Under the pieces are notes generated by a model, which was given only the letters and a program-made list of their open reading frames with translations, made no database searches and was not told where the DNA came from. The position numbers and the translations under genes were made by a program. 64,000 nucleotides of DNA, taken from NCBI RefSeq assembly GCF_030823405.1, contig NZ_JAUSXC010000001.1:2215001-2279000 (forward strand), given 5' to 3'. Below are positions 42,880 through 51,842 of this stretch, piece after piece; the stretch's first letter is position 1, and each line of letters begins with the position of its first letter. The DNA comes from Chryseobacterium ginsenosidimutans (GTDB lineage: Bacteria; Bacteroidota; Bacteroidia; Flavobacteriales; Weeksellaceae).

Positions 42880-43162
42880 AATTCAATATTTATTTTGATT
42901 ATTGTTTCACAAAGATTCTGCCAAAGAAAAAAGTGAGACATTTAGGCAGTAAATATTAGGAAAAAATGTGAATGTAAGGCGTTGAACTTATTTTGAGCAG
43001 TAGAATTGTTGGCTTGTATAATCTTGTTCAAGTTCATATTGATATGGTTGGCTTAGTTATTCTTATAATAATTACAAGATTACAAGAATTCTAAAACCCA
43101 AAAGTCCACCGAAATTATTTAAAAAGATGTTTTTATTGTTTTATCATTTATATTCTTACAGT
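42880..43162. other. Intergenic region with grpE promoter
   Basis: Besides the -24/-12-like promoter at 42908-42925, no coding frame or hairpin that I can support is visible in this 283-bp stretch between grpE and mntH. Confidence 0.5.
42908..42925 (-). promoter_or_regulatory. -24/-12-like (sigma-54 type) promoter of grpE-dnaJ
   Basis: On the minus strand TTTGGCAGAATCTTTGTG has GG and TTTG spaced as the GG and TTGC of the sigma-54 consensus TGGCAC-N5-TTGC, with mismatches at CAC->CAG and the final C->T. It lies 29 bp from the grpE ATG. No perfect TAnnTTTG is seen here, so it is a plausible stress-specific promoter. Confidence 0.45.
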
Positions 43163-44497
43163 TTACTCTCCAAAAAATGTCTGGTACAACAAATAAAGGT
43201 TTAAAATAATAATGACAAATGAGATAATCCAGACTGATATTTTCATGATCGGCTTGTTCACAAATTCTCCCATTTTGGCTTTATCATTCGTAAACATAAC
43301 CAATGGAACTACCGCAAAACTCAATTGCATTGATAAAATTACCTGACTTAAAACCAACAATTGGGTTGTTCCTTCTTCACCATAAAGAATAGCAACAATT
43401 AGAGCAGGAATTACGGCGATTAATCTTGTAATTAAACGTCTTAGCCATGGTTTTAGCCTGATGTTTAAGAAGCCTTCCATTACGATTTGTCCGGCAAGAG
43501 TTCCTGTTAGCGTAGAGTTTTGTCCTGATGCCAGTAAAGCAATTGCAAAAATAATACTTGCCATAGAAGCTCCCAAAATGGGTGTCAGCATTTTATAGGC
43601 ATCATGAATATCTGCAACGTTTTTATTTCCTGTTACGTGAAAGGTTGCGGCAGCAAGAATTAAGATTGCCGCATTAATAAAGAAAGCTAGCATTAAAGAA
43701 ACTGTACTATCTAATGTTGCAAATTTTATAGCTTCTTTTTTGCCTTCCCTGTCACGCGTATAATCTCTTGTTTGTACAATACTGCTGTGTAAATATAAGT
43801 TGTGAGGCATCACCGTTGCACCTAAAATACCAATCGCAATGTAGAGCATTGCAGGATTCTGAATTATTTCTTTTTGTGGAACCAATCCGCCCAAAAGTTC
43901 ATTAATGGCAGGTTTTGAAATAATTAATTCATAAATAAAGCAGGCGAGAATAATAAAAATTAAACCGCCGACAATACTTTCAATCCAGCGGAAACCTTTT
44001 GCCTGTAATAAAAGAATAAATAAAACATCAATTGTGGTAATCACAATTCCCCAAGTCAAAGGAATATGAAAAAGTAAATTTAATGCAATTGCAGAACCGA
44101 TCACTTCGGCAAGATCACATGCAGCAATGGCAATTTCACAGAAAACCCAAAGCATAAAATTGGTTTTAGGACCAAAATGATCTCTACAAGCCTGAGCCAA
44201 ATCTCTCTCTGCTACAACTCCAAGTTTTACAGATAAATGCTGTAAAACCATCGCAAAAATATTCGAAATTAATATTACAGAAAGAAGTGTATACCCAAAT
44301 TGTGCACCGCCTGCAATATCCGTAGCCCAGTTGCCGGGATCCATATATCCTACAGCAACCATTAATCCTGGGCCTGCAAAAGCTAGATATTTTCTCCAAA
44401 AACTGGCGTTTTTAGGAACTTTAACTGAAGAATAAACTTCTGATAGAGAGTGTGATGTTTTATCTTTTCGCCAAGCGGGTTTTAAATTCAGATTCAT
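43163..44497 (-). CDS. mntH: NRAMP-family divalent metal (Mn2+/Fe2+) transporter MntH
   Basis: MntH is a proton-coupled Mn2+ or Fe2+ importer of the NRAMP family. The 444-aa protein has about 11 membrane helices. Helix 1 has the metal-binding DPGNW (53-57) and helix 6 has the MPHNLYLHS motif near residue 230. An 18-bp palindrome TGTTAGAAATGACTAACA starts 3 bp upstream of the ATG and overlaps the expected transcript start, suggesting metal-dependent repression by an MntR/DtxR-type protein. It is transcribed alone. Confidence 0.92.
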   Translation of the reverse strand: MNLNLKPAWRKDKTSHSLSEVYSSVKVPKNASFWRKYLAFAGPGLMVAVGYMDPGNWATDIAGGAQFGYTLLSVILISNIFAMVLQHLSVKLGVVAERDLAQACRDHFGPKTNFMLWVFCEIAIAACDLAEVIGSAIALNLLFHIPLTWGIVITTIDVLFILLLQAKGFRWIESIVGGLIFIILACFIYELIISKPAINELLGGLVPQKEIIQNPAMLYIAIGILGATVMPHNLYLHSSIVQTRDYTRDREGKKEAIKFATLDSTVSLMLAFFINAAILILAAATFHVTGNKNVADIHDAYKMLTPILGASMASIIFAIALLASGQNSTLTGTLAGQIVMEGFLNIRLKPWLRRLITRLIAVIPALIVAILYGEEGTTQLLVLSQVILSMQLSFAVVPLVMFTNDKAKMGEFVNKPIMKISVWIISFVIIILNLYLLYQTFFGE

Positions 44498-44500
44498 AAA

Positions 44501-44524
44501 TGTTAGAAATGACTAACAAATGTA
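44501..44524 (-). promoter_or_regulatory. mntH -7 box with overlapping palindromic operator
   Basis: The minus strand reads TACATTTG (44517-44524), a TAnnTTTG match. It runs into TGTTAG-AAATGA-CTAACA (44501-44518, perfect 6-bp arms), which covers the presumed transcript start 3 bp before the ATG. A repressor at this site would block initiation; MntR/DtxR-type control is inferred from the gene. Confidence 0.6.
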
Positions 44525-44559
44525 ATTAAATAAATGAAAACTACAAAATGATAAAAAAT

Positions 44560-44590
44560 AAACCCCCGAAAATTTTCGAGGGTTTTATTT
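44560..44590 (-). terminator. Terminator after the DUF937-OmpA gene
   Basis: On the minus strand AAACCCTCGAAAA pairs with TTTTCGGGGGTTT (one mismatch), followed by a T-rich tail. Confidence 0.78.
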
Positions 44591-44605
44591 TTGATGTTTT
44601 TAAGA

Positions 44606-45904
44606 TTATTTTGCGAATCTTACTGCCATTTTTCTGTCAGCCGCTCTCTCAGCATCGGATGCTTTAGCATCAACCGTTGCAAACTCACTTCCATATCCAT
44701 CAGCTCCCGTAACCTGAGATCCTACACCTTGTTTGTTTAGCCAAGATTTAATGTAGTTTGCTCTTTCAGCAGATAATTTTAAGTTTTTAGCTTCATCTCC
44801 TGTTTTGTCAGTATATCCTCCGATTTTTACTTTTGCTTCGGGGTACGCTTTTAAAATAGCAACTAGATTCTGTAATTGACCTTCAGAACCTGCTTCTAAT
44901 TGATCAGCGCTACCCATTTTGAAGTTTACATGATCAAAGTTGTACCATGTGGTTTTCAAAGCAGCATCATCTTTAGCATTTTTATAACCTCCGGATTTTA
45001 GAAAAACGATCATATTGTCTTCCATTCCGCCTTTGTAGCCTTTTAGGCTTACACCGTTTAAGTCGATATTTTCATCAACTTTAGCAGTTGTTACAGTTGT
45101 AGAACCGGTATCAGCAAGAGTAGTTGCCGTGTCTTTAACAACCGCAGAAGAATCACCGGCAACCATTGTCGTCGTTGTTTGTTTCTTTTCACATTGCTTC
45201 CAGATAAAATATCCTGCGGCAAGTAAAAGCAAAAGCGGAAGCAACCATTTCCAGATTGAGCTTCCGCTATCATTGTTATTTCTTTCAGGAAAAGTTCCTG
45301 TAGGTGTAGTACTTCTTGTAACCTCAATTTTAGGTCCTTCTGAAGCTGTTGTTTTTATTGTATCGTTATCATTGTCAAACTTGTATCCTTTAGCCCAATC
45401 TCCAATATTTAAAGATGCTAAAGAAAGTCCGGCAGGTAATAATGTAGAAATAATTCCTTTCTGGTCATTTAATAAACCTGAAATTCCAGATTTATCTAAA
45501 TTATTATCGGCAGCATATTTCCCGATTGTTCCTACCGTAGCTCCTGTAACCATATTCAGTAAAGAACTTGAGGAGTTGGTGCTGATCCCTGCAAAAGTGG
45601 CTATAGAACTAACCAAACCGCTCAATTTGCCTCCAAAAATAGCAGACAATAAAGAGGAAATAATCGAGTTATTAGAAGAGCCTCCCAGTAGATTTCCTAA
45701 AATTCCACTCGATGATGCATTTGTAATGGCATCCACAACACTGGGATTATTAGAATTATTTGCCAAACCACCCAAAATGGCAGGTAATAAACCTCCAATT
45801 GCTTTTGAAATTCCTGATTCACTTTCTCCAAGCTGTGATGCAGCCTGAGATACTAGAGCGGGACCTAATTGTCCTTTAATTAAATCAATAAGGTTTAAAG
45901 ACAT
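44606..45904 (-). CDS. DUF937-OmpA fusion protein
   Basis: This 432-aa envelope protein has an N-terminal DUF937 domain (about residues 1-170) with Gly/Asn/Ser-rich hydrophobic repeats (IGGLLPAILGGLANN). A short membrane segment (WKWLLPLLLLLAAGYFIW near residue 220) precedes a Lys/Gln/Thr-rich linker. The C-terminal OmpA domain has NLKLSAERANYIKSWL and GYTDKTGDEAKN, which bind peptidoglycan. It probably links the inner membrane to the wall. It is flanked by its own terminator and is not in an obvious operon. Confidence 0.85.
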   Translation of the reverse strand: MSLNLIDLIKGQLGPALVSQAASQLGESESGISKAIGGLLPAILGGLANNSNNPSVVDAITNASSSGILGNLLGGSSNNSIISSLLSAIFGGKLSGLVSSIATFAGISTNSSSSLLNMVTGATVGTIGKYAADNNLDKSGISGLLNDQKGIISTLLPAGLSLASLNIGDWAKGYKFDNDNDTIKTTASEGPKIEVTRSTTPTGTFPERNNNDSGSSIWKWLLPLLLLLAAGYFIWKQCEKKQTTTTMVAGDSSAVVKDTATTLADTGSTTVTTAKVDENIDLNGVSLKGYKGGMEDNMIVFLKSGGYKNAKDDAALKTTWYNFDHVNFKMGSADQLEAGSEGQLQNLVAILKAYPEAKVKIGGYTDKTGDEAKNLKLSAERANYIKSWLNKQGVGSQVTGADGYGSEFATVDAKASDAERAADRKMAVRFAK

Positions 45905-45971
45905 AATAAATTTATTTTAAGATTAATGTTAACGTAAATTTAAACAAAAAACAGTTCAAACATCAGTTTTC

Positions 45972-46007
45972 AAAAAAAATCTACAAAAATTCATTGAATT
46001 TTTGCAG
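45972..46007 (-). terminator. Terminator after proS
   Basis: On the minus strand CTGCAAAAATTCA pairs with TGAATTTTTGTAG, with one wobble, followed by a T run of eight. Confidence 0.8.
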
Positions 46008-46032
46008 ATTTAATAATTATTATGTTAAGTTC

Positions 46033-47508
46033 TTAATATGCTTTTGCAAATAAAACTCGTCTTTTAGATGGTTTTCCGGAGATTAAAGAAATACCTTCTT
46101 CAATATCATCATCCAAAGGAATACATCTTATTGTTGCCTTGGTTTCGTCTTTAATCTGCTCTTCTTCTTCGGCAGTTCCGTCCCAATGTGCATAGATGAA
46201 GCCTCCTTTTTCTTCTAAAACTTTTTTAAACTCTTCATAAGTATCAGCTTTTGTGATATTGTCTTTTCTGAAATTTACCGCTTTAGTGTAAAGGTCTTTT
46301 TGAATTGTTTTTAATAATTCGTCGATGTAAGAATCTAATCCTTCAATAGAATGAGTCTCTTTTGTTAAATTATCTCTTCTTGCGATTTCAACAGACTTGT
46401 TTTCAAGATCTCTTGGTCCCATTGCAATTCTTACAGGAACACCTTTTAATTCGTATTCAGCAAATTTCCAGCCCGGTTTGTTGTGGGTATCATTGTCGAA
46501 TTTCACAGAAATACCTTTCGCTCTCAGTTTAGCCTGAATATCTAAAGCTACTTCACTGATCTGCTCCAATTGTTCTTCTCCTTTAAAGATAGGAACGATT
46601 ACTACCTGAATCGGAGCCAAAGTCGGAGGTAATACCAATCCGAAATCATCTGAATGCGTCATAATTAAAGCGCCCATCAAACGTGTTGAAGTTCCCCAAG
46701 ATGTCGCCCATGCATGTTCTATTTTTCCTTCTTTGTTCGTGAATTTTACATCAAATGCTTTGGCAAAATTCTGTCCTAAAAAGTGAGATGTTCCTGCCTG
46801 AAGCGCTTTACCATCCTGCATTAAGGCTTCGATACAATACGTTTCATCAGCTCCTGCAAATCTTTCAGAAGGAGTTTTTATCCCCTGAATTACCGGCATT
46901 GCCATAAAGTTTTCTGCAAAATCTGCATATACTTTATTCATTTTTTCAGCTTCTTCAACAGCTTCATCTTTTGTAGCGTGAGCGGTGTGACCTTCCTGCC
47001 ATAAGAATTCTGCCGTTCTTAAGAATAGACGGGTTCTCATTTCCCAACGTACAACATTTGCCCATTGGTTAATTAATATTGGTAAATCTCTGTAAGATTG
47101 AATCCAGTTTTTATATGTGCTCCAGATGATTGCTTCCGATGTTGGACGAACGATTAATTCTTCTTCCAGCTTAGCATCCGGATCTACGATAAGTTTCGCA
47201 GGGTTATCCGGATCTGTTTTTAATCTATAATGGGTAACAACAGCACATTCTTTTGCAAAACCTGCAGCATTCTTTTCTTCAGCCTCAAATAAGCTCTTGG
47301 GCACAAAAAGCGGGAAATAAGCATTCACGTGACCTGTTTCTTTGAACTTTTTGTCCATTTCGTCACGCATTTTCTCCCAGATTGCATAGCCATAAGGTTT
47401 TATTACCATGCATCCTCTTACTCCTGAGTTTTCAGCTAAATCGGCTTTTACCACCAATTCATTATACCATTTGCTGTAATCTTCGCTTCTTGAGGTTAAT
47501 TTTGCCAT
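46033..47508 (-). CDS. proS: Prolyl-tRNA synthetase (archaeal/eukaryal-like short form)
   Basis: ProRS charges tRNA-Pro. The 491-aa protein is of the short type without an INS editing domain, with class II motif 2 [12 protein letters not shown] near residue 165 and RPTSEAIIW before it. The C-terminal anticodon and zinc-like extension ends in ...RRVLFAKAY. The ATG at 47508 ([15 protein letters not shown]) is chosen because homology starts there; a 54-residue upstream extension is basic and hydrophobic and would run across its own promoter region. A TATATTTG -7 box (minus, 47618-47625) supports this start and gives a ~105-nt leader. Confidence 0.95.
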   Translation of the reverse strand: MAKLTSRSEDYSKWYNELVVKADLAENSGVRGCMVIKPYGYAIWEKMRDEMDKKFKETGHVNAYFPLFVPKSLFEAEEKNAAGFAKECAVVTHYRLKTDPDNPAKLIVDPDAKLEEELIVRPTSEAIIWSTYKNWIQSYRDLPILINQWANVVRWEMRTRLFLRTAEFLWQEGHTAHATKDEAVEEAEKMNKVYADFAENFMAMPVIQGIKTPSERFAGADETYCIEALMQDGKALQAGTSHFLGQNFAKAFDVKFTNKEGKIEHAWATSWGTSTRLMGALIMTHSDDFGLVLPPTLAPIQVVIVPIFKGEEQLEQISEVALDIQAKLRAKGISVKFDNDTHNKPGWKFAEYELKGVPVRIAMGPRDLENKSVEIARRDNLTKETHSIEGLDSYIDELLKTIQKDLYTKAVNFRKDNITKADTYEEFKKVLEEKGGFIYAHWDGTAEEEEQIKDETKATIRCIPLDDDIEEGISLISGKPSKRRVLFAKAY

Positions 47509-47652
47509 TATTTTTTTTAATTTTTTTAACTTTTCGCTATTATTGTTATCTAAAAATAAAAATCTATTTTTGATAGATTTTTGTACCCGTGTTTTGGTAC
47601 ATTTTTGGTACAGATTGCAAATATAATTTAAATTAAAAATTTTTACGTTATC

Positions 47653-48732
47653 ATGAAAAGAAATATACATAAAAATTTGCTCGGTATGCTAAAATCTAAA
47701 GGGATTCTGGCAATATCAGGCGGATTATTACTTGTGTCTTGCGGCGCTCAGATGGGTGGATACAGCGAGACAGATGGCGTTTACTACGACCCTAATAAAG
47801 ATACACTTCCTGAAGGGGTAATTATTAATGACAGAGGAAACAGAGTAGGAGAAGAGTACGATTACTATCAGGATGATTCAAATGTTATCCAAAATGCTGA
47901 AGCCAATTCCAGAGAAGGTAGATATGACTCTTGGAATGACTATAGCGGAAACGCAACTGCTACAGATTCAGATTGGGGTAACTTCGCAGGATCTCAAACC
48001 AATTATTATGACAATTCCTGGAGTTCTCCATGGGGTTGGGGCGGTTATTACGGCTATAACCCATATTGGGGATATGGTGGAGGTTACGGTTGGGGTCTTG
48101 GACTTTCATGGGGCAGCTCATGGGGTTGGGGCGGCGGCTGGAATATGGGATGGGGTTACTCACCATATTGGGGCGGTTACTATAACCCATACTGGGGTGG
48201 CTATTACGCAGGTTACGGATATCCTTATTGGGGTTACGGATACGGTGGTGGATATTGGGGCGGTAATTATTACAGACCTAACTACAGAAGAAGCGGTGCA
48301 AACGGAAGAGGATTTAATTCTTACAATGGAGGATTTGCCAACAAGTATGGTGTAACTTCTGGTGGCTTCAGAAGAAATAATAATAATGCAGGAGGCTTCA
48401 GAAACGGAAATACTACAAATGGAGGTTTCAGAGGAGGCTTTAGAAACGGAAATACCAATGGAGGCTTTAGAGGTCAAAATAATCAAAATGGAGTGAGACC
48501 TCAAGGTGGATTCCGTAATCCAAATCAAAGCCAGCCAAGGCCAAGCTATAATTATCCACAACAATCTCAGCCAAGAAATGACGGAGGTTTCAGAAACAAC
48601 GGTGGAAACTACAACAACTCCAATAGTGGAGGTGGTTTCAGATCTGGAGGCGGTGGCTTCGGTGGAGGAAACAGTGGCGGCGGCGGATTTAGATCCAGCG
48701 GCGGAGGCGGTGGCTTCAGAGGTGGTAGATAA
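47653..48732 (+). CDS. Gly/Tyr/Trp-rich lipoprotein with GGFR repeats
   Basis: This 359-aa exported lipoprotein has a signal ending LVSCG. An Asp/Asn-rich stalk (about 35-115) leads to a block of [18 protein letters not shown] repeats (about 120-205) and then a C-terminal tail of about a dozen GGFR(N/S)G units, reminiscent of RGG low-complexity tails. It is probably surface-exposed and could bind polysaccharide or nucleic acid. It is divergent from proS and followed 30 bp later by an outer-membrane-protein gene. Databases sometimes label such neighbours 'prolyl-tRNA synthetase' by proximity; there is no synthetase domain here. Confidence 0.8.
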   Translation: MKRNIHKNLLGMLKSKGILAISGGLLLVSCGAQMGGYSETDGVYYDPNKDTLPEGVIINDRGNRVGEEYDYYQDDSNVIQNAEANSREGRYDSWNDYSGNATATDSDWGNFAGSQTNYYDNSWSSPWGWGGYYGYNPYWGYGGGYGWGLGLSWGSSWGWGGGWNMGWGYSPYWGGYYNPYWGGYYAGYGYPYWGYGYGGGYWGGNYYRPNYRRSGANGRGFNSYNGGFANKYGVTSGGFRRNNNNAGGFRNGNTTNGGFRGGFRNGNTNGGFRGQNNQNGVRPQGGFRNPNQSQPRPSYNYPQQSQPRNDGGFRNNGGNYNNSNSGGGFRSGGGGFGGGNSGGGGFRSSGGGGGFRGGR

Positions 48733-48762
48733 TTTTCAAATTAATAACTATTCAAAAAAATA

Positions 48763-50166
48763 ATGTTAAAAAAATCTTTAGCAATAATGAGTATTTCTGC
48801 AGCATTTTTTGCGCAGGCTCAAGATGTTTCTGTGATAAGAAATACTGTAGATGTTTATTCTAATGCTCCCAATGTAGGTTCTGCCAAGTTTAATGCAATG
48901 GGAGGTTCCAACGGAGCTTTGGGAGGAGATGCCAATTCTTTATTGACTAACCCTGCAGGTTTAGGGGTTGCAATTTCAGGAGAGGTTTCAGGAACATTGT
49001 TGATTTCAAATAATAAGAATACATCTTCGTATGCAGGATCGTCTACAGGATATACGATTAACAAAGGAGATCTTGGAAATCTTAGTGGAGTAATGACTTT
49101 CCAGCTGATGACTGAAAGTGCTTGGAAATTTGTTAATATTGGGATAAATTACTCAAACCAGTCTATTGAAAATTACGTTGAAACTCCGGGAAACAGTAAT
49201 CTTATCTACGATTTTGATGCAACTAACAGTTCTTCTTTCGGAAAACATGCATATGACAGATATGGTTATTTATCAAAAACAAGTGTAGGTGTAGGTGCGA
49301 ATTATAATAACAATTTGTATTTAGGAGCTGGTTTGAATTTCCTTAATTCATCCATTGATCAGTCTGATACGGCTATCTTCAATTCTTTGTCTGGTGGAGG
49401 TTCAGAGACTTTTAGCAAGCAAAATACACCTTTTTATGAAAGAGGAAATGGTTTCTCAGCTTCGTTAGGGGTTATTAGTAAATTAAGTCCGAACTTTAGA
49501 GTTGGTGCGGCTTTAGAAACTCCGACTTTCTGGAACATCGACAGAAGCTACAACTTCTACAATGATCCTATTTATGGAGATGATTATGCAACTGAAAACA
49601 GAAAACTGACTTCTCCGCTTAAAGCGACTGTGAGTGCGGCTTTCATTGCCAGCAAAAGCTTCTCTTTAAATGTTGACTATACACTTGGATTAACAAAACC
49701 TAAGTATAAAGTCTACGGAGATGCAGAAACTGAATTAAATGATTTCTTTAAAGACAATGCTAAAAATTTATCAGAAGTAAAAGTCGGAGCAGAGTACAGA
49801 ATTAAGCAATTCAGATTGAGAGGTGGTTATTCTTATGCTTCAAGTCCTTTTGATGCTTTATCGATTAGCAGATATGCGGATAACGGAGATATAGTGGATA
49901 ACCAATCTTACAACAACTTAATTTTAAGTGACAGAAATGCGTTATCATTCGGGGTTGGATATGATTTCAAGTCGTTCTATATAGATGCATCTTATCAAAA
50001 TATAACTTCAAAATACAGCAACCCATTATTATATGGTGTGATTGACGGTAATTATGAAGCAGGATATTATTCACCAACACGTCTGATCTCAAGCGATGCT
50101 TATGTCGTTTCAGATGTGAAGAATATAAGAAACAACTTCTTTTTTACAGTGGGCTGGAAATTCTAA
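48763..50166 (+). CDS. Outer-membrane transport protein (OmpP1/FadL-like)
   Basis: This 467-aa protein has a signal peptide (MLKKSLAIMSISAAFFAQAQ) and the GGSNGALGGDANSLLTNPAGLGV motif of the OmpP1/FadL/TodX family near residues 44-66. Amphipathic strands follow, ending in the aromatic terminal FFFTVGWKF that the BAM complex recognises. FadL homologues import hydrophobic compounds; the cargo is unknown. It follows the Gly-rich lipoprotein gene by 30 bp and is closed by a perfect terminator, so the two are probably co-transcribed. Confidence 0.85.
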   Translation: MLKKSLAIMSISAAFFAQAQDVSVIRNTVDVYSNAPNVGSAKFNAMGGSNGALGGDANSLLTNPAGLGVAISGEVSGTLLISNNKNTSSYAGSSTGYTINKGDLGNLSGVMTFQLMTESAWKFVNIGINYSNQSIENYVETPGNSNLIYDFDATNSSSFGKHAYDRYGYLSKTSVGVGANYNNNLYLGAGLNFLNSSIDQSDTAIFNSLSGGGSETFSKQNTPFYERGNGFSASLGVISKLSPNFRVGAALETPTFWNIDRSYNFYNDPIYGDDYATENRKLTSPLKATVSAAFIASKSFSLNVDYTLGLTKPKYKVYGDAETELNDFFKDNAKNLSEVKVGAEYRIKQFRLRGGYSYASSPFDALSISRYADNGDIVDNQSYNNLILSDRNALSFGVGYDFKSFYIDASYQNITSKYSNPLLYGVIDGNYEAGYYSPTRLISSDAYVVSDVKNIRNNFFFTVGWKF

Positions 50167-50200
50167 TTTCCCCCAATGTGAAATGAGTGATTAAATGAAG

Positions 50201-50234
50201 GCTCCGAATTAATTTTAATTCGGAGCTTTTATTT
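50201..50234 (+). terminator. Terminator after the OmpP1-like gene
   Basis: GCTCCGAATTAA and TTAATTCGGAGC form a near-perfect stem closed by TT, followed by TTTTATTTTTT. Confidence 0.88.
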
Positions 50235-50253
50235 TTTATGATTTTAAATTAAT

Positions 50254-50982
50254 TTAATGATGATGTCCCATAGGAGAATGGCTGTGGAAAAGATGCATTA
50301 TTAATGCTAAAGAAACTCCCACAATTACCAATCCGATTTTGATCCAGTCGATATTATGATTTTTGTTACTTTCAAAAATAATCACAGAAGAAATGTGTAA
50401 GAAAATTCCTCCGACAATCGCCAAGAAATAAGGCTGTAAGTCAGGATTGAAATAATTTCCCAACAACATCCCCATCGGTGAAGCTAATGCAAACAGAGCC
50501 ACAATTAATAAAGAAGGGTAAGAATTTGATTTCGAACCTTCTTTTCTGTTAAATAAAAACGCTCCCAAAATAAACGAAATCGGAAGATTATGGAATACAA
50601 TTCCCAAAAGATAGGGTGAAAACTCATGCTCTTCATTAGCCAAAGGAATTCCTTCAATAAATGCATGAATGAAAAGGCCCACCATTAAAGCAACAGGAAG
50701 AATATTATGTTCACTGTGATGATGAAAATGGCCGTGTTCAAAACCTTTGGTAAGAGCTTCTAAAATCATTTGAAGCAGAACTCCGCCAATGACGAAAATT
50801 CCCAGATTACTGCCGGTTTCAGAAGTATAAACCTCTGGAAAAACTTCATTTAAACAAATGGTAATCAGAAATCCGGCACTTAGAATCAATAAATTTTTTG
50901 CCAGTTTTTCTTTTTTACCGAAATGTTTTCCAAGAAATGCCCCTGCAATGACACTCAAGATCAGTAAAAGTACTGTAATCAT
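50254..50982 (-). CDS. ZIP-family metal transporter
   Basis: This 242-aa inner-membrane protein belongs to the ZIP family (Zn2+ or other divalent import). It has seven to eight helices. The metal-site residues are in LFIHAFIEGIPL and GIVFHNLPISF, and a His-rich cytosolic loop (HGHFHHHSEH) and C-terminus (HSHSPMGHHH) lie on either side. Its ATG shares one base with the stop codon of the upstream methyltransferase gene (TAATG). That tight coupling suggests a single transcript. Confidence 0.88.
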   Translation of the reverse strand: MITVLLLILSVIAGAFLGKHFGKKEKLAKNLLILSAGFLITICLNEVFPEVYTSETGSNLGIFVIGGVLLQMILEALTKGFEHGHFHHHSEHNILPVALMVGLFIHAFIEGIPLANEEHEFSPYLLGIVFHNLPISFILGAFLFNRKEGSKSNSYPSLLIVALFALASPMGMLLGNYFNPDLQPYFLAIVGGIFLHISSVIIFESNKNHNIDWIKIGLVIVGVSLALIMHLFHSHSPMGHHH

Positions 50983-51707
50983 TATTTTTTCTTAAATAAA
51001 TTAATGCAACGAAGAGAAGTTTCTCTGTTAAACTCATTCAATTGATAATCTCCCCATATTTTTATCCTTTCAAAACCACAATCTGTTGCATAAGAATTAA
51101 TGGCTTCCAAAGTGTGGAGCTTCACTTTTTCAAAGAAATGGTAAGGTTTCCCATCACTTTCAAACTTAATATCCTTTACAATATGTCTGCCTTCAATTTT
51201 CTTACAAATCTTAAATTCAATATCACCTCTTTTAGCAAGAGATTCAGGAACTATATTTTTCCTTACATATTCTTCGTTAAGATAATCCAATACAAAAAAG
51301 CCTCCAGATTTCAAAGCGTTATAAACAGACTGAAAAACTTTTTTATCATCGTTTTCATTGTCGAAATAGCCAAAACTTGTGAAAAGATTAAAAACAGCAT
51401 CCACAGGATCTGCATCAATCGGGTTCCTCATATCATGTACATCGAACAGTAGTGTTTGATTTTCAAACTGTTTGTCGAATTCTATACTCTGTCTCGAAAG
51501 GTCAAGTCCTAAAACATCATAGCCCAATTTATTTAGAAAAACAGAGTGTCTTCCTTTTCCGCAAGCCAAGTCGATAATTTTAGAATTTGGTGCAAGCTGA
51601 AGGTCTGCAGTCAGTTTTGTAATGAAGTTTTCCGCTTCCGTATAGTCTCTGTTATTATAAAGTAAATGATAATAAGGGGTATCAAACCAAGATTCAAACC
51701 ATTCCAT
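50982..51707 (-). CDS. Class I SAM-dependent methyltransferase
   Basis: This 241-aa cytosolic enzyme has the SAM-binding motif I IIDLACGKGRHSVFLNKLG near residue 40 followed by the acidic LGLDLS. Family assignments beyond Methyltransf_25-like are not possible; the substrate is unknown. It overlaps the ZIP gene by one base and is expressed first. Nothing links it to metal handling except this coupling. Confidence 0.85.
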   Translation of the reverse strand: MEWFESWFDTPYYHLLYNNRDYTEAENFITKLTADLQLAPNSKIIDLACGKGRHSVFLNKLGYDVLGLDLSRQSIEFDKQFENQTLLFDVHDMRNPIDADPVDAVFNLFTSFGYFDNENDDKKVFQSVYNALKSGGFFVLDYLNEEYVRKNIVPESLAKRGDIEFKICKKIEGRHIVKDIKFESDGKPYHFFEKVKLHTLEAINSYATDCGFERIKIWGDYQLNEFNRETSLRCINLFKKK

Positions 51708-51842
51708 AATGCAAAAATAACTAAATTTGTGCGGTAAAAGGAAAAGTATTTTAAGATTAAGAGATTGAAAAATTCAATTAATTTAAAAAATGAATACCTA
51801 ATCTTTTAATTATTAAATATTTAAAACCTTTAATTATTACTT

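Noticed and set aside
45129..45848. Long plus-strand frame opposite the DUF937-OmpA gene
   Set aside because: It is an antisense shadow of a repetitive coding region, with no homology or start context.
47509..47670. 54-residue N-terminal extension of proS
   Set aside because: No similarity to ProRS, and it crosses the promoter region; the [11 protein letters not shown] start fits the family.
48160..48564. Minus-strand Ser/Ile-rich frame opposite the Gly-rich lipoprotein
   Set aside because: It arises from the low-complexity codons of the real gene on the other strand.
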